Positions 54,476 through 64,000 of a stretch of 64,000 bases of DNA are shown in pieces. Position 1 is the stretch's first letter. Each line of letters opens with the position of its first letter. Below the pieces are notes generated by a model. It was not told where the DNA came from. It saw nothing but the letters and a program-made list of their open reading frames with translations, and ran no database searches. Source of the DNA: an uncultured Acinetobacter sp. (GTDB taxonomy: Bacteria; Pseudomonadota; Gammaproteobacteria; Pseudomonadales; Moraxellaceae); contig CAJYTY010000005.1 of the NCBI GenBank assembly GCA_913777945.1, positions 62,001 to 126,000 on the forward strand, read 5' to 3'. The position numbers and the translations under genes are program-made.

Positions 54476-55660
54476 ATGGCCTCATTTGAATTTATAGAAG
54501 ATGAACTAGACGATGGCAACGGTCAAGCCCGTTTCACAGTATTTGGTGTCGGTGGTGGTGGTGGTAATGCTGTCCAACATATGGTGCAGTCAGATATCCA
54601 AGGTGTAAAATTTGTTTGTGCCAATACTGACAAACAGGCACTTGATAGCATGAATGCCCCTTTTAAAATCCAATTAGGTGAGCAAAGTACGCGTGGATTA
54701 GGTGCAGGTGCAAACCCTGAAGTTGGACAAATCGCAGCTGAAGAAAGCCGCGAAGTGATTCGACAACACCTTGAAGGTACGGATATGGTATTCGTAACCG
54801 CGGGTATGGGTGGTGGTACTGGAACAGGTGCTGCGCCAGTTGTGGCTGAAGTTGCTAAAGAAATGGGCATCTTGACCGTAGGTGTTGTAACGACCCCGTT
54901 TAATTTCGAAGGTCGTCGCCGTCAAAAATCAGCTGAAAAAGGGATAGATGCTTTAGAGGCTCATGTTGATTCACTGATTATCATTCCAAACCAACGCTTA
55001 CTCAGCGTTTATGGCGATATTTCAATGAAAGATGCCTATAAAAAGGCAGATGACGTATTATTAAATGCCGTTCGTAGTATCTTTGACTTGGTTGTAAATC
55101 GTGGTCATATTAACCTCGACTTTGCAGACTTGAAAACAGCCATGAGTACTCGTGGTTATGCAATGATGGGTGCTGGTTTAGGACGTGGCGAAGACCGTGC
55201 ACGCCAAGCTGCTGAACAAGCGATTCGTAGCCCATTATTAGATAATGTGAATATTATCAATGCGAAAGGTGTACTGATCAATATCACGGGTGGTGATGAT
55301 ATCACCTTGCGTGAAACTGAAATTATTACCGATGTGGTCAACCAAATCGTTGATTTGGATGAAGGTGAAATCTTCTATGGTACGGTATTTGATCCTGATG
55401 CACGTGATGAGCTACGTGTCACTGTGATTGCGACTGGTTTGACCCGTAATGCATCTGAGGTTGAACATAAGAAACGTACAGTGACTGCACATCATGCACC
55501 TGTTCAGGCAGCTGCTCAGCAGCCAGTTGATGAAGATGATGTTCCAGCGATCAGTAAACGTGCAAATGTAGACGCACCTGCTACAGCAGCGCCAAGTTCT
55601 ACACCACGTTCATCACCAATGAGTATTCAAGACTATCTGAAAAATCAGCAGCGTAAATAA
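54476..55660 (+). CDS. ftsZ: Cell division protein FtsZ
   Basis: 394 residues, tubulin-like GTPase forming the Z ring. GTP-binding loop GGGTGTG (112-118), NTDKQAL, the T7-type segment NLDFADLK, a variable Ala/Pro-rich linker from about 335, and a C-terminal peptide that binds FtsA/ZipA region ([13 protein letters not shown]). The 167-base gap after ftsA probably holds an ftsZ promoter. Confidence 0.97.
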   Translation: MASFEFIEDELDDGNGQARFTVFGVGGGGGNAVQHMVQSDIQGVKFVCANTDKQALDSMNAPFKIQLGEQSTRGLGAGANPEVGQIAAEESREVIRQHLEGTDMVFVTAGMGGGTGTGAAPVVAEVAKEMGILTVGVVTTPFNFEGRRRQKSAEKGIDALEAHVDSLIIIPNQRLLSVYGDISMKDAYKKADDVLLNAVRSIFDLVVNRGHINLDFADLKTAMSTRGYAMMGAGLGRGEDRARQAAEQAIRSPLLDNVNIINAKGVLINITGGDDITLRETEIITDVVNQIVDLDEGEIFYGTVFDPDARDELRVTVIATGLTRNASEVEHKKRTVTAHHAPVQAAAQQPVDEDDVPAISKRANVDAPATAAPSSTPRSSPMSIQDYLKNQQRK

Positions 55661-55680
55661 TAAAATCATATATTTAGAGA

Positions 55681-55708
55681 AAGGGGGCAAGTAATTGCTC
55701 CCTTTTTT
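55681..55708 (+). terminator. Terminator of ftsZ
   Basis: GGGGGCAA/TTGCTCCC stem (one wobble) with a GTAA loop and T6. It separates ftsZ from lpxC. Confidence 0.83.
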
Positions 55709-55771
55709 ATTTTTTTAAAATGGCAAAATATGCTAAGTTATATCGGTTTTTGCAAATGAAGTTGTCATGGT

Positions 55772-56674
55772 ATGGTGAAACAACGTACTCTCAAGCGTGT
55801 GGTGAAAGCGAGCGGGATTGGTCTGCATAGTGGTCAAAAGGTGCTGATTAATTTTGTTCCTCACCATATTGATGGAGGTATTATCTTTCGCCGTATTGAC
55901 CTCAATCCTCCCGTAGAAATTCCTGCGAATGCTTTACTCATTCAAGAAGCATTTATGTGTTCCAATCTTGTGCGAGAAGATATAAAAGTCGGTACGATTG
56001 AGCATGTGATGAGTGCTATAGCGGGATTAGGCATTGATAATTTAATCATCGAGGTCTCTGCTTCCGAAGTACCTATTATGGATGGCAGTGCAGGTCCATT
56101 TATCTATTTACTCATGCAAGGTGAGTTAGCAGAGCAAGATGCACCAAAGAAATTTATTAGAATTCTGAAACCTGTTGAAGCACTCATTGAAGATAAGCGT
56201 GCTATTTTCACCCCGCATTCAGGTTTTCAACTCAATTTTACGATTGATTTTGATCATCCCGCATTTGCTAAAGAGTACCAATCCGTGTCGATTGATTTTT
56301 CAACGGAAACTTTTGTATACGAAGTCAGTGAAGCGCGAACTTTTGGCTTTATGAAAGATCTTGATTATTTAAAGGCGAATAATCTGGCTTTAGGGGCGAG
56401 CTTAGAGAACGCGATTGGTGTTGATGATACAGGTGTAGTCAATGAAGAGGGGTTGCGCTTTGCTGATGAGTTCGTGCGTCATAAGATTTTAGATGCTGTT
56501 GGTGACTTATATTTATTAGGTCATCAGGTAATTGCCAAGTTTGATGGCTATAAATCAGGTCATGCACTCAATAATCAGCTGTTACGCAATGTTCAAAATG
56601 ATCCGAGCAGTTATGAAATTGTAACATTTAATAACGATAATGATTGTCCAATTTCTTATGTGAGTGTGACATAA
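55772..56674 (+). CDS. lpxC: UDP-3-O-acyl-N-acetylglucosamine deacetylase
   Basis: 300 residues. First committed step of lipid A synthesis. Start [20 protein letters not shown], zinc ligands in TIEHVMSA and [11 protein letters not shown], catalytic Glu/His region [12 protein letters not shown] and the final GHALNNQLL. Located after ftsZ as in other gammaproteobacteria. Confidence 0.96.
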   Translation: MVKQRTLKRVVKASGIGLHSGQKVLINFVPHHIDGGIIFRRIDLNPPVEIPANALLIQEAFMCSNLVREDIKVGTIEHVMSAIAGLGIDNLIIEVSASEVPIMDGSAGPFIYLLMQGELAEQDAPKKFIRILKPVEALIEDKRAIFTPHSGFQLNFTIDFDHPAFAKEYQSVSIDFSTETFVYEVSEARTFGFMKDLDYLKANNLALGASLENAIGVDDTGVVNEEGLRFADEFVRHKILDAVGDLYLLGHQVIAKFDGYKSGHALNNQLLRNVQNDPSSYEIVTFNNDNDCPISYVSVT

Positions 56675-56772
56675 GTCATTGTCTTTTATTGGCTATGTTA
56701 TATTATAACAATAAAAGTTGAGATTTAGTTCACATAAAATAAGTGTATATTTCAATACCTAAGATAAGTAGT

Positions 56773-57213
56773 TTACTTTTTATTGCTTGCCAAACGTAGT
56801 AAAGCTTGGCTAAGCTTAGGGTCGCTCACATATTCAGCGGCGCTGCGTAACTGCTCTTGGGTTTCTGAAGAAAGTGTTTTAGATGGGGGAGAAGGTTCAC
56901 GAGGAACATTCATTTTGTTTCTTAGACGAACTTGGATTTTTCGTAAGTCTTTGAGTCCTTCTAATTGAGCTAACTGCGCAACATAGTTGCTTTGTAAATA
57001 GCTGAGTTGACTAATCATCGCTTGATTTTCACCAGTTATGATCAGAACTCCATGTTGATAACAAACAACCTGCCATTGCTCTGGTTGGGGCAGTATAGGT
57101 TGAATAATTTTCGTAAGTTGTTTCCATTGAGTCACTTGCGTAGTCAGAAACGTTAAGTTTCCAGTTTTTATGTGTTGTCCTTTCTGTTGAAAAACGTTGC
57201 TAGGTTCAGACAT
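56773..57213 (-). CDS. DciA-like (DUF721) protein
   Basis: 146 residues. N-terminal DUF721/DciA domain (about 15-100) with WKQLTKIIQPILPQPEQWQVVCYQHGVLIITGENQAM and the later LRKIQVRL, followed by a Pro/Ser-rich linker and a helical tail. DciA loads the replicative helicase DnaB in bacteria without DnaC. It is divergent from an M23 peptidase gene, a common DciA neighbourhood. Confidence 0.8.
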   Translation of the reverse strand: MSEPSNVFQQKGQHIKTGNLTFLTTQVTQWKQLTKIIQPILPQPEQWQVVCYQHGVLIITGENQAMISQLSYLQSNYVAQLAQLEGLKDLRKIQVRLRNKMNVPREPSPPSKTLSSETQEQLRSAAEYVSDPKLSQALLRLASNKK

Positions 57214-57319
57214 GTTAACTTCCTTCGAGGTTATCGGCTCATCTTAAGCGTTCATTTTAACTGTTATCAAGGAAGAGATGATAAAGGAACTATTTAAGGA
57301 CGGTTTCAAGAGGTTTTTT

Positions 57320-58024
57320 ATGCATACGCGTCGTATTTTACTTGCATTCTCACTCGCTGCTTCAGCCGCTTCGGTTGCTTTTGCAGATTATCAAAATATT
57401 GGTCAAGCAACAGATGGTGACCGCCTAGAGCAATTATCTAAAACCTTAGCACAAGGTTCTTATAGCCATCCTGATGATATTGATTTGCCTGCCGTATCGA
57501 ATGTATCAGTTAAATTGCGCGAAAAAACCATTGAATTGAATAATGCTACGATCGAAAGAAAATATGGTCGTTCAGCGATTTCATCGACTGCCGAAGATAA
57601 TGCACCATCTTTTTCAGCAAATACAGGTTATTCGTGGTTAGTTAATCACCCACTTCAAGAAGGGCGGGTAAGTTCAACATGGGGTAACCGTACCTTATTA
57701 GGAACGACACGTCATCATTCGGGTGTTGATTTAGCGGCACCATCAGGTACACCTATTTATTCAACAGGTTCTGGTGTTGTAACCAAATCAGGTTGGGGAT
57801 CAGGTTATGGTCAATATGTTGAAATCGATCATGGCAACGGTTATATCACTCGTTACGCACATGCTTCACGCTTAATGGTGAATGCGGGTGATCGCGTTAG
57901 TGCAGGTGAACATATTGCCAATGTAGGCTGTACTGGACGTTGTACCGGACCACATTTGCATTTTGAAGTTGTCAAAGATGGTCAACGTAAAAATCCAACA
58001 ACTTACCTTGCCATGTTGCCTTAA
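57320..58024 (+). CDS. M23 (LytM-type) peptidase
   Basis: 234 residues with a signal peptide (MHTRRILLAFSLAASAASVAFA) and a C-terminal LytM domain. The zinc ligands are intact (HHSGVD; HLHFEV), and YGQYVEIDHGNGYITRYAHAS and the Cys pair GCTGRC are present. It should be an active periplasmic endopeptidase on peptidoglycan. ATG 57320 has AAGAGG 6-7 bases upstream; ATG 57278 has a RBS too close and an odd leader. Confidence 0.87.
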   Translation: MHTRRILLAFSLAASAASVAFADYQNIGQATDGDRLEQLSKTLAQGSYSHPDDIDLPAVSNVSVKLREKTIELNNATIERKYGRSAISSTAEDNAPSFSANTGYSWLVNHPLQEGRVSSTWGNRTLLGTTRHHSGVDLAAPSGTPIYSTGSGVVTKSGWGSGYGQYVEIDHGNGYITRYAHASRLMVNAGDRVSAGEHIANVGCTGRCTGPHLHFEVVKDGQRKNPTTYLAMLP

Positions 58025-58061
58025 TGTAATTTGTTAACAGTTGTATATTAAATTTAAAAAG

Positions 58062-58087
58062 AAAGCGCCTTAATTGGCGTTTTTTTA
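58062..58087 (+). terminator. Terminator of M23 gene
   Basis: AAAGCGCC/GGCGTTTT stem (one wobble) around TTAATT, with T7. Confidence 0.78.
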
Positions 58088-58229
58088 TGTTTTTTGTTTC
58101 ATTTGAGTCAATGACTATTTAGCAAGAAAATATTAAGGGATTTTGTATTCATTTGGGGCGATACCTCCATAGTACCAAAACATGATAAATATATAAGGTC
58201 AAAATAACTTAAGGGAAAAGGTGAATTGT

Positions 58230-60947
58230 ATGGCGTTTTATGGCGACTCAGACGCGCAGGAAACCCAGGAATGGCAAGAAGCATTTGATTCAGTATTACA
58301 ACATATGGGCACGGAACGCGCCGCATTCTTATTAGAAAAACTTTATCAACAGGCCATTGCAAAACATGTTCCGATCCAACGCTTAAATACACCTTATCTC
58401 AATACGATTTCTGTTGAAGAACAACCAGCGATGCCAGGCGACCAAGATATGGAGCGTCGTATTCGTGCTTTGATTCGTTGGAATGCCTTGGCGATGGTAT
58501 TACGTGCGAATAAAACGGGCGATGATCTTGGTGGTCACCTTGCGAGTTTCGCATCGTCTGCAACCTTATATGATGTTGGTTTTAACCATTTCTTCCGCGC
58601 AAACAGCAATAACTTTGGCGGCGACATGATTTATTACCAAGGTCACTGTGCCCCTGGTATCTATGCACGTTCATTCTTGGAAGGACGTTTAACTGAAGAT
58701 CAATTGAATAATTTCCGCCGTGAAGTCGGTGGTAATGGTCTTCCGAGTTATCCACATCCGTATTTAATGCCGGACTATTGGCAGTTCCCAACTGTATCCA
58801 TGGGTTTGGGTCCAATTATGTCGATTTACCAAGCACACATTCAAAAATACTTGATGAATCGTGGTTTGATTAAAGAAGAAAATCGTAAAGTCTGGGCATA
58901 TCTGGGCGATGGTGAGATGGATGAGCCAGAAAGTACGGGTGCAATTTCACTTGCTGGTCGTGAAAAGCTGGATAACCTGATTTGGGTGGTGAACTGTAAC
59001 TTACAGCGTCTCGATGGTCCCGTACGTGGTAACGGTAAAATTATTCAAGAATTAGAATCTTTATTCCGTGGTGCGGGATGGCGTGTGATTAAAGTGGTGT
59101 GGGGCCGTCATTGGGATCCACTACTTGCTCAAGATGCTTCAGGTGCTTTAAAAGCGGTCATGGAAGAAACAGTGGATGGTGAGTACCAACGCTATCAAGT
59201 GAAAGGTGGTGCATATACACGTGAGAAATTCTTTGGCAAGTACCCAGAAGCTGCGGAACTGGTCAAAGATTTAAGCGATGAAGACATCGATAATCTTAAT
59301 CGTGGTGGTCACGACCCATACAAAGTTTTTGCTGCCTATGCAGAAGCAATGAAAGCCAAAGGTCAACCTACCGTTATTCTTGCGAAAACGGTCAAAGGCT
59401 ATGGTTTGTCTGAAGAAATTGAAGCAGTGAACAAAACTCACCAAATCAAGAAAATGCAGATCGACTCTTTGAAATATGTACGTGACCGTTTTAATTTGCC
59501 ATTTACAGATGACAAGTTAGAAGAGCTTCCATTCTATCGCCCAAGTGAAAACTCTCCAGAAATGAAGTATATGAAGGCGCGTCGTGAAGCGTTAGGCGGT
59601 TATCTACCTGCACGTCGTCGTGAGAGTGAAACTTTAGCGATTCCTGAATTATCAGTATTTGATGCTGTATTAAATGGCTCTGGCGGTAAAGAGCAATCGA
59701 CCACGATGCTGATGGTTCGTTTAATTGCTGCATTATTGAAAGAAAAAGCAATTAAAGACCGCGTCGTGCCAATCGTTCCAGACGAAGCACGTACTTTCGG
59801 TTTAGAAGGAATGTTCCGTCAGCTTGGTATTTATGCAGCTCACGGTCAAAAATATACTCCAGAAGACCAAGAACAGTTAATGCATTACCGTGAAGCAAGT
59901 GATGGTCACATGTTACAAGAAGGCATTAACGAAGCGGGTGCGATGAGCGCTTGGGCTGCGTTGGCAACCAGTTATTCAACGAATAACTTACCAATGATTC
60001 CAATGTACATGTACTACTCAATGTTTGGTTTCCAACGTATTGGTGACATTGCATGGGCTGCGGGTGATGCGCAGGCACAAGGTTTCTTACTTGGTGCGAC
60101 TGCTGGCCGTACCACATTGAACGGTGAGGGTTTACAGCACCAAGATGGTCATTCACATATCTTGGCGAACACCATTCCAAACTGTGTATCTTATGATCCA
60201 TGTTTTGGTTATGAATTGGCTGTGATCGTACACGACGGTTTACAACGTATGTATGTGAATCAAGAGCGAGTGTTCTATTACTTAACCGTAATGAACGAAA
60301 ACTACGAGCATCCTGCAATGCCAGAAGGCGCTGAGGAAGGCATTAAACGTGGTATGTACTTGTTCGAAAAAGATGAAAAAGCAACAGTTCAATTACTGGG
60401 TTCAGGTGTCATTCTTCGTGAAGTGATTAAAGCTGCGAAAATCTTACGTGACGAATACCAGATCCACTCAAACGTGTGGAGTGTAACCAGCTTCAATGAG
60501 TTGTCACGTGATGGTATGGCATGTGAAGAGTACAACCGTTTACACCCGCTTACTGAAGACGTGAAAGAATCTTGGGTATCTAAACAGTTACGTGGAACTG
60601 AAGGTATTGTCGTTTCTGCGACAGACCATATGCGTGCGTATAGCGAACAAATCCGTGCATATCTTCCAGATGGTCGTCCATTTGTTGCATTAGGTACAGA
60701 TGGTTACGGGCGTTCAGATACACGTGCAAACTTACGTAGTTTCTTTGGTGTTGATGCTGCGCATATCGTGGTTGCGACTTTGAAAAAACTCGCTGACGAA
60801 GGCGAAGTAGACGCACGTTTAGTCAAAGATGCAATTTCTAACTTTGAGTTAGATACGGATCGTCCAGTTGCATGGGCGCCACAAGCGCATCCAGAAGTTC
60901 AGGCAGTTGCTGAATACAATGAAGCGCAAACAGGTGAGGGGAAATAA
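58230..60947 (+). CDS. aceE: Pyruvate dehydrogenase E1 component
   Basis: 905 residues, homodimeric E1. N-terminal thiamine diphosphate domain with GHCAPGIYARSFLEGR and GDGEMDEPEST (start of the GDG-N27 cofactor motif; NCNLQRLDGPVRGNGK follows), then pyrimidine and transketolase-C domains (EGLQHQDGHSH). It decarboxylates pyruvate and acetylates the E2 lipoyl groups. ATG 58230 is preceded by AAGGTGA. aceF follows by 2 bases. A promoter region lies at 58090-58229; no pdhR is nearby. Confidence 0.96.
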   Translation: MAFYGDSDAQETQEWQEAFDSVLQHMGTERAAFLLEKLYQQAIAKHVPIQRLNTPYLNTISVEEQPAMPGDQDMERRIRALIRWNALAMVLRANKTGDDLGGHLASFASSATLYDVGFNHFFRANSNNFGGDMIYYQGHCAPGIYARSFLEGRLTEDQLNNFRREVGGNGLPSYPHPYLMPDYWQFPTVSMGLGPIMSIYQAHIQKYLMNRGLIKEENRKVWAYLGDGEMDEPESTGAISLAGREKLDNLIWVVNCNLQRLDGPVRGNGKIIQELESLFRGAGWRVIKVVWGRHWDPLLAQDASGALKAVMEETVDGEYQRYQVKGGAYTREKFFGKYPEAAELVKDLSDEDIDNLNRGGHDPYKVFAAYAEAMKAKGQPTVILAKTVKGYGLSEEIEAVNKTHQIKKMQIDSLKYVRDRFNLPFTDDKLEELPFYRPSENSPEMKYMKARREALGGYLPARRRESETLAIPELSVFDAVLNGSGGKEQSTTMLMVRLIAALLKEKAIKDRVVPIVPDEARTFGLEGMFRQLGIYAAHGQKYTPEDQEQLMHYREASDGHMLQEGINEAGAMSAWAALATSYSTNNLPMIPMYMYYSMFGFQRIGDIAWAAGDAQAQGFLLGATAGRTTLNGEGLQHQDGHSHILANTIPNCVSYDPCFGYELAVIVHDGLQRMYVNQERVFYYLTVMNENYEHPAMPEGAEEGIKRGMYLFEKDEKATVQLLGSGVILREVIKAAKILRDEYQIHSNVWSVTSFNELSRDGMACEEYNRLHPLTEDVKESWVSKQLRGTEGIVVSATDHMRAYSEQIRAYLPDGRPFVALGTDGYGRSDTRANLRSFFGVDAAHIVVATLKKLADEGEVDARLVKDAISNFELDTDRPVAWAPQAHPEVQAVAEYNEAQTGEGK

Positions 60948-60949
60948 TC

Positions 60950-62908
60950 ATGCAAATCCAAGCACCTGATATTGGCGTAGATAAAGCGCTCGTTGCAGAA
61001 ATCTTGGTCAAAGTAGGCGACCATGTTGCAGTTGACGATAGCCTTCTGGTGTTAGAGTCAGATAAGGCAACGGTAGAAGTACCAAGCACTGCGGCAGGGA
61101 TCGTTAAAAGTATTCTGGTTCAACAAGGCGATGAAGTTACAGAAGGCGTCGCATTGATCGAATTAGAGTCTGAGTCTGCTACTGAAGAGCCTGCGAAAGA
61201 AGCACCGAAGTCAGAAGCGCCACAAGCAGAAGCAAAACCTGTCGAAGCTGAAACAAAAGCACAACCCGCTGCTGCTCCAGCAGCGACAGCAAGCCAGATT
61301 GTGGATGTAAAAGTCCCAGATATTGGTGTAGAAAAAGCGTTGGTTGCAGAAGTATTGGTCAAAGTGGGTGATCAGATTGAACCTGAACAAAGCATTGTGG
61401 TGGTTGAATCGGACAAGGCGACTGTAGAAGTACCAAGCTCAATTGCGGGAATTGTGGAAGCCATTCAAATCAAAGAAGGCGATAGCATTAAAGAAGGTGT
61501 GGTCTTGATTCAGGTCAAGACTGCAAGTTCGGCTGCTGCACCAGAATCGCAAGCAGCACCTGCTCAAACAGAAGCGCCAGTAGCAACAACAGAAGCACCA
61601 ACTGCAACGAATACCTCAACAGGTAATGTTGAAATTGAAGTGCCTGATCTGGGTGTAGAAAAAGCACTTGTTTCAGAAATTCTGGTCAATGTTGGCGATC
61701 GCGTCGAAGCTCAACAAAGCTTATGCGTGGTTGAGTCAGATAAGGCTTCGGTTGAAGTGCCAAGCTCGGTTGCAGGGATTGTGAAAGCAATCCATGTCTC
61801 TGCCAATCAAGAAGTTCGTCAAGGCATGGCATTAGCAACGATTGAAGTGAGTGGCTCGACCGCTGCACCAACAGCAGCGCCAAAAGCTCAATCAGCCGCT
61901 ACGCCTGCTACTCAAGCAGCACCAGCAAAACCACAGACGGTAGCACCGAGTGCGCCAGTGCAAACTGAGAAACTGACCAAAGCGCAAGAAGCTGATAATG
62001 CCAAAGTCTATGCGGGTCCAGCCGTGCGTAAATTAGCACGTGAGTTAGGTGTTGTTCTTGGGCAGGTCAAAGCATCTGGTGAACATGGTCGTGTGATGAA
62101 AGACGATGTTTTTGCTTATGTGAAAACACGTCTGACCGCACCACAACCTTCCGCTGCACCACAAGCTGCAGCCGTGGCTTCAGGCTTACCAAAGTTGCCA
62201 GACTTTAATGCATTTGGTGGTGGTGAAGTGAAAGCGATGACGCGTTTACAGCAAGTGTCTGTACCGCAATTGTCATTGAACAATTTCATTCCTCAAGTGA
62301 CACAGTTTGACTTGGCGGATATTACTGAACTCGAAGCGTGGCGTGGCGAACTGAAAGATGGCTTTAAAAAGCAAGGTTTGAGCTTAACCATCTTGGCCTT
62401 TATTGCTAAGGCAGTTGCGCACTTGCTGAAAGAAGAACCGTACTTTGCTGGGCATTTGGCTTATGATCAGAAGTCAGTGTTATTGCGTAACGAAATTCAT
62501 ATGGGTATTGCGGTTGCAACCCCAGATGGTTTAACAGTGCCTGTATTGCGCAATCCTGATCAAAAATCAATTAAGCAAATTGCAGCAGAATTGGCTGAAC
62601 TTAGTCAAAAAGCCCGTGATCGTAAATTGTCACCGAAAGATCTACAAGGTGCCAACTTTACCATTACCAGCTTAGGCAGTATTGGTGGAACAGCCTTTAC
62701 ACCATTGGTGAACTGGCCTCAGGTCGCAATCTTAGGTATATCTCCTGCCACCATGCAACCTGTGTGGAATGGTAAAGACTTTGATCCGCGCTTAATGTTG
62801 CCGTTGTCATTGTCTTATGACCACCGTGTGATTAATGGCGCTGATGCTGCACGTTTTACCAATAAGTTGACCAAGCTTTTAAAAGATATCCGTAGCTTAT
62901 TGCTCTAG
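60950..62908 (+). CDS. aceF: Pyruvate dehydrogenase E2 (dihydrolipoamide acetyltransferase)
   Basis: 652 residues: three lipoyl domains (about 1-75, 118-193, 223-300), each with its modified Lys in ESDKA(T/S)VEVPS, joined by Ala/Pro-rich flexible linkers, then a small E1/E3-binding domain (VYAGPAVRKLARELGV, about 352) and a catalytic domain with the active-site segment SLSYDHRVINGADAARF. Three lipoyl repeats is the E. coli-like number. E3 (lpd) is not in the window. Confidence 0.96.
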   Translation: MQIQAPDIGVDKALVAEILVKVGDHVAVDDSLLVLESDKATVEVPSTAAGIVKSILVQQGDEVTEGVALIELESESATEEPAKEAPKSEAPQAEAKPVEAETKAQPAAAPAATASQIVDVKVPDIGVEKALVAEVLVKVGDQIEPEQSIVVVESDKATVEVPSSIAGIVEAIQIKEGDSIKEGVVLIQVKTASSAAAPESQAAPAQTEAPVATTEAPTATNTSTGNVEIEVPDLGVEKALVSEILVNVGDRVEAQQSLCVVESDKASVEVPSSVAGIVKAIHVSANQEVRQGMALATIEVSGSTAAPTAAPKAQSAATPATQAAPAKPQTVAPSAPVQTEKLTKAQEADNAKVYAGPAVRKLARELGVVLGQVKASGEHGRVMKDDVFAYVKTRLTAPQPSAAPQAAAVASGLPKLPDFNAFGGGEVKAMTRLQQVSVPQLSLNNFIPQVTQFDLADITELEAWRGELKDGFKKQGLSLTILAFIAKAVAHLLKEEPYFAGHLAYDQKSVLLRNEIHMGIAVATPDGLTVPVLRNPDQKSIKQIAAELAELSQKARDRKLSPKDLQGANFTITSLGSIGGTAFTPLVNWPQVAILGISPATMQPVWNGKDFDPRLMLPLSLSYDHRVINGADAARFTNKLTKLLKDIRSLLL

Positions 62909-62924
62909 TACTTTTTAACGACAG

Positions 62925-62950
62925 AAACCTCGCATATGCGAGGTTTTCTA
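62925..62950 (+). terminator. Terminator of aceEF
   Basis: Nearly perfect palindrome AAACCTCGCAT/ATGCGAGGTTT followed by a short T-rich tract. Confidence 0.78.
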
Positions 62951-63045
62951 TTTTATAGCATTAAAAAAATCGACTATATTTGCGCAAGCTTTTGTCTAAA
63001 ATTAATATAGTTGAAAGAAGTATTTATTTGGAATAAGGAGCAAGG

Positions 63046-63333
63046 ATGTTAATCATTTATCGAGTTGTATTACCAATATTACTGATTATTTTTGTATTAA
63101 TGGGCTTGTGGGTCAATTTTCTACATTTTGCATCAGATTGGGTTATGTACATCGTCATGGGCTTGGAAGTGTTAGCTGCAACAATTGTGGTTAGCATGGA
63201 ATATCAAGCCCAAAATGTTGGTGGTGCAAGTGGTTGGGGGATTTTTGGTTTTTTTGGTTTGAGTGTGAATTTAGCTTTGTTATTGGGGATTGCCCGTTTA
63301 ATGATTTGGGGTTACCAAAAATTTTGGGCATAG
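63046..63333 (+). CDS. Small three-helix membrane protein
   Basis: 95 residues with three hydrophobic stretches (about 5-28, 32-50, 64-88) and short polar links; no recognised family. ATG 63046 follows AAGGAGCAAGG, a strong RBS. It lies between aceF and the Mn riboswitch. Confidence 0.68.
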   Translation: MLIIYRVVLPILLIIFVLMGLWVNFLHFASDWVMYIVMGLEVLAATIVVSMEYQAQNVGGASGWGIFGFFGLSVNLALLLGIARLMIWGYQKFWA

Positions 63334-63376
63334 TGATTTAAAAAATTTAAAGAGTTTGATAAACTAATATCACTTC

Positions 63377-63517
63377 ATTGGGGAGTAGCCGCTCTTTACG
63401 CAAAGTAAAGAGGTGATGGTCAACATAATTGTTCCATAGAACATGGTCATCATAGCAAAGAACCAAGAACAGCTGTTTAGCTGTGCTTTTGTTGGCAAGA
63501 CCTTTGATTTACCACTC
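63377..63517 (+). ncRNA. yybP-ykoY (manganese) riboswitch
   Basis: The class-defining sequences are present: GGGGAGTAGC (63381-63390) and GCAAGACCTTTG (63495-63506), the two loops that meet at the metal site. Between them lie an 8-bp hairpin CTCTTTAC/GTAAAGAG (63392-63412), GTCAACAT, and ACAGC/GCTGT. The outer stem (CATTGG/CCTTTG) is imperfect. It controls the GDT1-family gene at 63593, a typical target. Confidence 0.85.
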
Positions 63518-63537
63518 TGCATCAATCTATTTGATTT

Positions 63538-63580
63538 TGGCTAGCAGGAGGGGTAGGTCATCGGTATATTTTGCTAGCCA
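63538..63580 (+). promoter_or_regulatory. Possible expression platform of the Mn riboswitch
   Basis: TGGCTAGCA (63538-63546) and TGCTAGCCA (63572-63580) form a 9-bp hairpin ending 12 bases before the ATG of the GDT1-like gene. It has no U-tract, so translation control is more likely than termination. Confidence 0.5.
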
Positions 63581-63592
63581 GAGCATTCAACT

Positions 63593-64000
63593 ATGTATGA
63601 ATTCCTCATCTCCACATCAATTGTTGCCCTTGCTGAAATGGGCGATAAAACGCAATTGCTGGCATTATTACTCGCTGCACGTTTCCGTAAACCCGTTCCG
63701 ATTTTAATCGCAATTTTACTGGCTACCACGATTAATCATGGTATCTCTGCAGTATTAGGTCAATGGATTACGACTGTCCTAAGTCCTGAAATTCTATTAT
63801 GGATTTTGGCACTTGGTTTTATCGGTATGGCGATTTGGATGCTCATTCCTGATGAATTAGGGGATGAAACTGAAAGTATTAATAAATGGCAAAAATTCGG
63901 CGTATTTGGTGCAACTTTTATTCTATTTTTCTTGGCTGAAATTGGTGATAAAACCCAAATTGCTACAGTTGCTTTAGCTGCACGTTTTGACAGTATTTTT
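63593..64000 (+). CDS. TMEM165/GDT1-family manganese exporter (partial)
   Basis: Runs off the window end in frame (136 codons seen). Two homologous repeats, each with the family motif E-x-G-D-(K)-T-Q: ALAEMGDKTQLL near 14-25 and FLAEIGDKTQIA near 114-125, plus membrane helices. GDT1 proteins move Mn2+ or Ca2+ out of the cytosol. The upstream Mn riboswitch supports Mn export. No upstream in-frame start is available (stop codon 18 bases before). Confidence 0.86.
   Translation, partial: MYEFLISTSIVALAEMGDKTQLLALLLAARFRKPVPILIAILLATTINHGISAVLGQWITTVLSPEILLWILALGFIGMAIWMLIPDELGDETESINKWQKFGVFGATFILFFLAEIGDKTQIATVALAARFDSIF

Noticed and set aside
60950..61860. DNA-level repeats in aceF
   Set aside because: They are the three homologous lipoyl domains, expected for this enzyme.
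1..64000. CRISPR arrays, insertion sequences, prophage or integron
   Set aside because: No regularly spaced repeats, transposase, integrase or phage structural genes found on reading both strands.

Overview
The window looks like a chromosomal segment of an Acinetobacter species. It is AT-rich (roughly 40% GC by eye). It carries an aceI-type PACE efflux gene beside its LysR regulator, an E2 subunit with three lipoyl domains, a murG-murC-ddl-ftsQ-ftsA-ftsZ-lpxC run, and several gene families common in that genus. This assignment is by recognition, not by a search. I see no insertion sequence, prophage, rRNA operon, canonical tRNA or CRISPR array.

Layout. 0.2-1.9 kb: a rhodanese and psd. 1.9-6.2 kb: an accessory-looking stretch with an ADP-ribosylglycohydrolase, two LysR regulators, a 41-residue membrane ORF, aceI and two Rsm/Csr-like small RNA genes. 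6.3-16.5 kb: DUF2147, phoR/phoB, a TetR-SDR pair, MATE, an aminotransferase and envelope proteins. 16.5-23.5 kb: DUF924, gshA, dsbB, two hydrolases and parE. 23.5-25.1 kb: two odd tRNA-like elements downstream of an atypical SDR. 25.4-31.1 kb: the urtABCDE urea transporter. 31.1-41.6 kb: outer-membrane proteins, a ribosome hibernation factor, dsbD, GST, a diguanylate cyclase, a hydrolase and an ArsC-like protein. 41.8-42.0 kb: a third Rsm-like RNA. 42.0-43.6 kb: xthA and pyrE. 43.8-45.8 kb: a coupled nuclease-like/ATPase pair. 45.9-48.4 kb: a broken DUF3565 gene, a MarR/OhrR regulator, glutathione peroxidase and gshB. 48.6-56.7 kb: cell wall, division and lipid A genes. 56.8-64 kb: a DciA-like protein, an M23 peptidase, aceE-aceF, and a yybP-ykoY (Mn) riboswitch in front of a GDT1-family exporter that runs off the window.

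How genes fit together. Thiol redox is a theme: gshA and gshB make glutathione, GPx and GST use it, the OhrR-like regulator probably controls GPx, and dsbB/dsbD handle periplasmic disulfides.

The strongest unusual signals are four. (1) Three loci encode probable RsmX/Y/Z (CsrB)-type sponge RNAs. Two have near-consensus GacA boxes placed at identical spacing from a -10 element, and each RNA shows hairpins displaying AGGA loops. (2) Two tandem tRNA-like elements have a 9+5 bp acceptor/T stack and a compensatory T-stem change, and they follow an SDR that has a zinc-ribbon-like N-terminus and no catalytic Tyr. (3) An ABC/AAA ATPase overlaps a PD-(D/E)xK-like protein in a TAATG stop-start, a plausible uncharacterised defence module. 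(4) A DUF3565 gene is interrupted by one in-frame TGA where CGA (Arg) would be expected.
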